From an uncultured Oscillospiraceae bacterium (GTDB lineage: Bacteria; Bacillota; Clostridia; Oscillospirales; Oscillospiraceae): a stretch of 50,844 nucleotides of DNA. Below the pieces are notes generated by a model. The model saw nothing but the letters and a program-made list of their open reading frames with translations. It did no database searches and was not told the DNA's origin. The stretch covers positions 1-50,844 of the forward strand of contig CANRFN010000028.1 in assembly GCA_947629915.1 (NCBI GenBank), written 5' to 3'. Of the stretch, positions 48,951 to 50,844 are shown in pieces (within the stretch, counting starts at the first letter, position 1; each line of letters opens with the position of its first letter). The position numbers were made by a program, and so were the translations under genes.

Positions 48951-49045
48951 GTTGCGCCTCCTTTGCACGAATAGGGCTGGGGATGATAGATAGGGACACC
49001 TGCGGATGCAGACCGGTTGCATGCGAGACGGGCGACCCTTTGCCC

Positions 49046-49074
49046 ATCCTACTATACGCTACGGGGTGTTTCAA
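49046..49074 (-). promoter_or_regulatory. Promoter of the esterase-GH51 operon
   Basis: On the minus strand TTGAAA - 17 bp - TAGGAT, very similar to the element at 50028-50056. Confidence 0.6.
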
Positions 49075-49401
49075 GGGATGAAAGTACAATCAACTTGCCT
49101 TCGGAATGTAGCCTGTAGCGGTGACCTTACTTATAGATGGACTTAATGGAACTTGCATGTGCGCTCTTTGCGCACTCTGCGGTTTGCTCACTCAGAGTGG
49201 TCTGAAATTTCGCTGTCGAGTTGATTGCAAATGGGTGCAAAATGGTGTATAATAGAGTTATCGGAATAATATTTATATTTATTGAACGGCGCGGCCTTGC
49301 ATGCTTGCTGTGAGGGGGTCCACGCCTTTCATTGCAGAGGCAATATTGAGTGGGAGTTCGCATGGGCGAAGGCCGTAAGCGGGCGAGGAGGAGAGAACTG
49401 C
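49075..49401. other. Intergenic region with the promoter and long leader of the RelB pseudogene
   Basis: No gene. The promoter at 49225-49253 would give a ~140-base leader before the disrupted antitoxin gene. I recognise no known riboswitch in it. Confidence 0.5.
49225..49253 (+). promoter_or_regulatory. Promoter of the RelB pseudogene
   Basis: TTGCAA - 17 bp - TATAAT. Confidence 0.7.
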
Positions 49402-49948
49402 ATGGAAACAACTATATTGGAAGTCTAGATACTGGAAGAACTGCAGGAAAAGGCGTCTGCAATCTGCGCAAGGTTCGGAATCAGCCTTCCGGCAGCCATC
49501 CGCCTGTTTCTGAAGCGGATGGTGTTTGAGAGCGGTCTCCCGTTTCCTGTGACGCTGCCGAGGAGTGGCTACGAGAGCTTGCGGACAAAGAAAGCACCAG
49601 GCAATGAGCCGCCTCGGAGTGAAACGGCAATGGAGATCCCGATGCCGCAGGACCTGCGGGACAAGGCGACTGCGGTCTGCGAAGTTTTAGGCATCAGCCC
49701 TCAGCCCTCAGACAGCCATATGCATGTTTCTGAAGCGGATGGAATTGGTGGATGACTTCCCATTTGCTGTGACTTTGCCGAAGAGAATCTACAAATGTGA
49801 ACGGGCGGTTCGGGCGATGAAGGACCTGAGTGATGCAACAGTGCGAAACGGAACTGCCAACATGACATTGGAGGAGATCAATGCCGAAATTGCGGCAGCC
49901 CGTGCCGAACTTGCCGAGAGGAGGCAGAACAACCCTATGCTGCTCTAG
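49402..49948 (+). pseudogene. Tandem-domain RelB/DinJ antitoxin, doubly inactivated
   Basis: The gene starts with METTILEV after GAGGAGG, then hits TAG at 49426-49428. The frame continues with a clear RelB/DinJ ribbon-helix-helix (ELQEKASAICARFGISLP, then AAIRLFLKRMVFESGLPF). It then runs in frame into a second RelB-like unit (MEIPMPQDLRDKATAVCEVLGIS from 49630). That unit is broken by a tandem 7-bp duplication, AGCCCTC at 49696-49702 and 49703-49709. Removing one copy restores GISPQTAICMFLKRMELVDDFPFAVTLPK and a clean reading to the stop at 49948. The ancestor would have been one polypeptide with two antitoxin units. No toxin gene follows. Confidence 0.82.
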
Positions 49949-50027
49949 ACGTGACGGCCTTTCCTCGTGATGGACGCCTCTCTTCGGACCGGAGACAGTC
50001 TGTTCTTCCGGGTGCAATCGCTTTGCT

Positions 50028-50056
50028 ATCCTACCACACTCTGCTGGGTGTTTCAA
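50028..50056 (-). promoter_or_regulatory. Orphan promoter-like element
   Basis: On the minus strand TTGAAA - 17 bp - TAGGAT. It resembles the esterase promoter in the spacer too (TTGAAACACCC shared) and just after the -10 (a CAAAG follows both). No gene follows it. Confidence 0.5.
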
Positions 50057-50412
50057 GAACTGGAACAAGGGGCGCCAGGGGGCAAAAGAATGCCGTACGT
50101 CCTGATGGAGACTGTGTGGCTGGACATGCAGCATGTATGGGGTGCTATCTGGCGGTACTGCTCGCTGGCCCTGATGATGCCTGCTGGAATGCCGCTGATG
50201 CTGTTAGTTGTGCGATGAAACTTGTGGTTGACGGTTTGCCTGAGGCGGTGTATATCGGTGTAGGGGAAAGATATGCATCCCTTTTGCGAGGGAAAACTGC
50301 TTGTAATGCCTCTGTGCCTTCTTTTTGGTTTCAGGACAGGCGCATTGTATTGGGTGCGATGCATTGGCGTGCAGTTTAGATCCAAATCCCCTGGACTGAG
50401 GACCGGAAAAAA

Positions 50413-50438
50413 AGAGCCTCCCTGGCACAGGAGGCTCT
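50413..50438 (-). terminator. Minus-strand intrinsic terminator
   Basis: Perfect 9-bp stem AGAGCCTCC / GGAGGCTCT with an 8-base loop; on the minus strand it is followed by TTTTTTT. It should end transcripts coming from the right edge. Confidence 0.85.
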
Positions 50439-50645
50439 CTCAAGACACTTTCTTTCGGCGCTCATGCGCCTAGTCAGCCTGTGGTGGTTGTCCAGACCCA
50501 AAAACTGCTCCACACAGGACCGATGCTGACCCGGCCAAGTGCTTCAACACAACGATGGACAGTCTAGCAGCCATCTGGCATCATTGTAAAGGAAATCCTA
50601 TCGCGTGTCAAGCGAGAAAGGCGATGCGGTCCAGTGTAGTTCCTT

Positions 50646-50844
50646 AGATGTCTGCACACTGCACCAGTTCACTGGCCTTGGGCTCGCTGGTGCCGCTCTC
50701 CCACTTGGAGACCAGGTGTCTGAAGACCTGAAGCCGGTCTGAGAACTGTTCCTGAGACGGTCCGGTAGTAACTGTACGGTGAGCCCGGTTGGGAATGTGC
50801 GTCCCGCTACGGTGGCCAGTAGGATACAGGGCTGTTGCTGTGGA
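50646..50844 (-). pseudogene. XRE-family HTH fragment, truncated at the window edge
   Basis: The minus strand reads PSQEQFSDRLQVFRHLVSKW, then ESGTSEPKASELVQCADI and a stop. This is the core of an XRE helix-turn-helix (compare the common SQEQLADRLxVSRQTVSKWE). The recognition helix has changes (FRHLVSKW) and the part before it (GTHIPNRAHRTVTTG) does not look like a normal N-terminus, so the gene is probably decayed. Whether it continues past the window cannot be seen. Confidence 0.6.

Larger units (their letters stand above)
49949..50645. other. Decayed region with an isolated promoter and a terminator
   Basis: About 700 bp without a credible intact gene; small open frames here match no family I know. 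It holds a minus-strand promoter-like element and a minus-strand terminator, which suggests that minus-strand genes have decayed here. Confidence 0.5.

Noticed and set aside
49260..49401. Riboswitch or known structured RNA in the RelB pseudogene leader
   Set aside because: No recognisable conserved core; only general hairpin potential.
49951..50379. Possible 142-residue gene
   Set aside because: No similarity to anything known, no ribosome site, in a decayed region.
1..50844. CRISPR arrays, rRNA or tRNA genes
   Set aside because: No regularly spaced repeats with unique spacers and no tRNA T-loop or rRNA signatures were found by eye.

Overview
The window looks like a GC-rich chromosome segment from a gut Bacillota, most likely Clostridia of the Oscillospiraceae kind. 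The evidence is strong Shine-Dalgarno sites, consensus sigma-A promoters with 17-bp spacers, heterodimeric ABC exporters, a GPH sugar transporter, GH3 and GH51 glycosidases, PadR/DUF2812 pairs and many toxin-antitoxin-like remnants. This is inference from gene content. No rRNA, tRNA or CRISPR array was seen.

Left part (1-11.3 kb): the 3' part of an IS200/IS605-type tnpB with its right-end hairpin; a PocR-AraC regulator divergent from a ketopantoate-reductase-like gene; a trigger-factor-like plus thioredoxin pair bracketed by a 33-bp direct repeat. Then comes a compact five-gene cluster (5203-11290): a lipoprotein, two ABC exporter half-transporters, a membrane-anchored protein with three copies of a domain I do not recognise (a fourth copy is in the lipoprotein), and a LytTR regulator whose receiver lacks the phospho-acceptor Asp and the conserved Lys. 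This cluster is my main candidate for an undescribed system.

Middle part (11.5-30 kb): an AAA/DUF4143 ATPase; a LacI-regulated GH3 glucosidase plus GPH transporter locus with two operators 246 bp apart; a PadR regulator with paired operators ahead of two DUF2812 membrane proteins; a LysR/aldo-keto reductase pair bracketed by a direct repeat; a DUF362 lipoprotein; a DUF318-type permease; an orphan MqsA/YgiT-like HTH protein; an unknown 373-residue protein; a DUF1801 protein; and an EFR1-type flavodoxin-ferredoxin.

Right part (30-50.8 kb) is an accessory region rich in duplication and decay. It holds orphan RelB/DinJ antitoxins, two tandem AAA-ATPase-like proteins with damaged nucleotide-binding motifs, a LuxE-LuxC acyl-reductase pair, and a cupin gene with a clear operator. 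It also holds one intact AAA-PD-(D/E)XK gene next to a decayed copy, one intact Rrf2 gene plus a relic, and a run of small enzymes. These are followed by a kinase-fold protein next to a Fic protein, a nonsense-disrupted GNAT gene, an esterase-GH51 arabinofuranosidase operon, a tandem RelB pseudogene inactivated by a stop and a 7-bp duplication, and an XRE fragment at the right edge. The sugar genes (GH3/GPH; esterase/GH51) fit growth on plant hemicellulose or glucosides.
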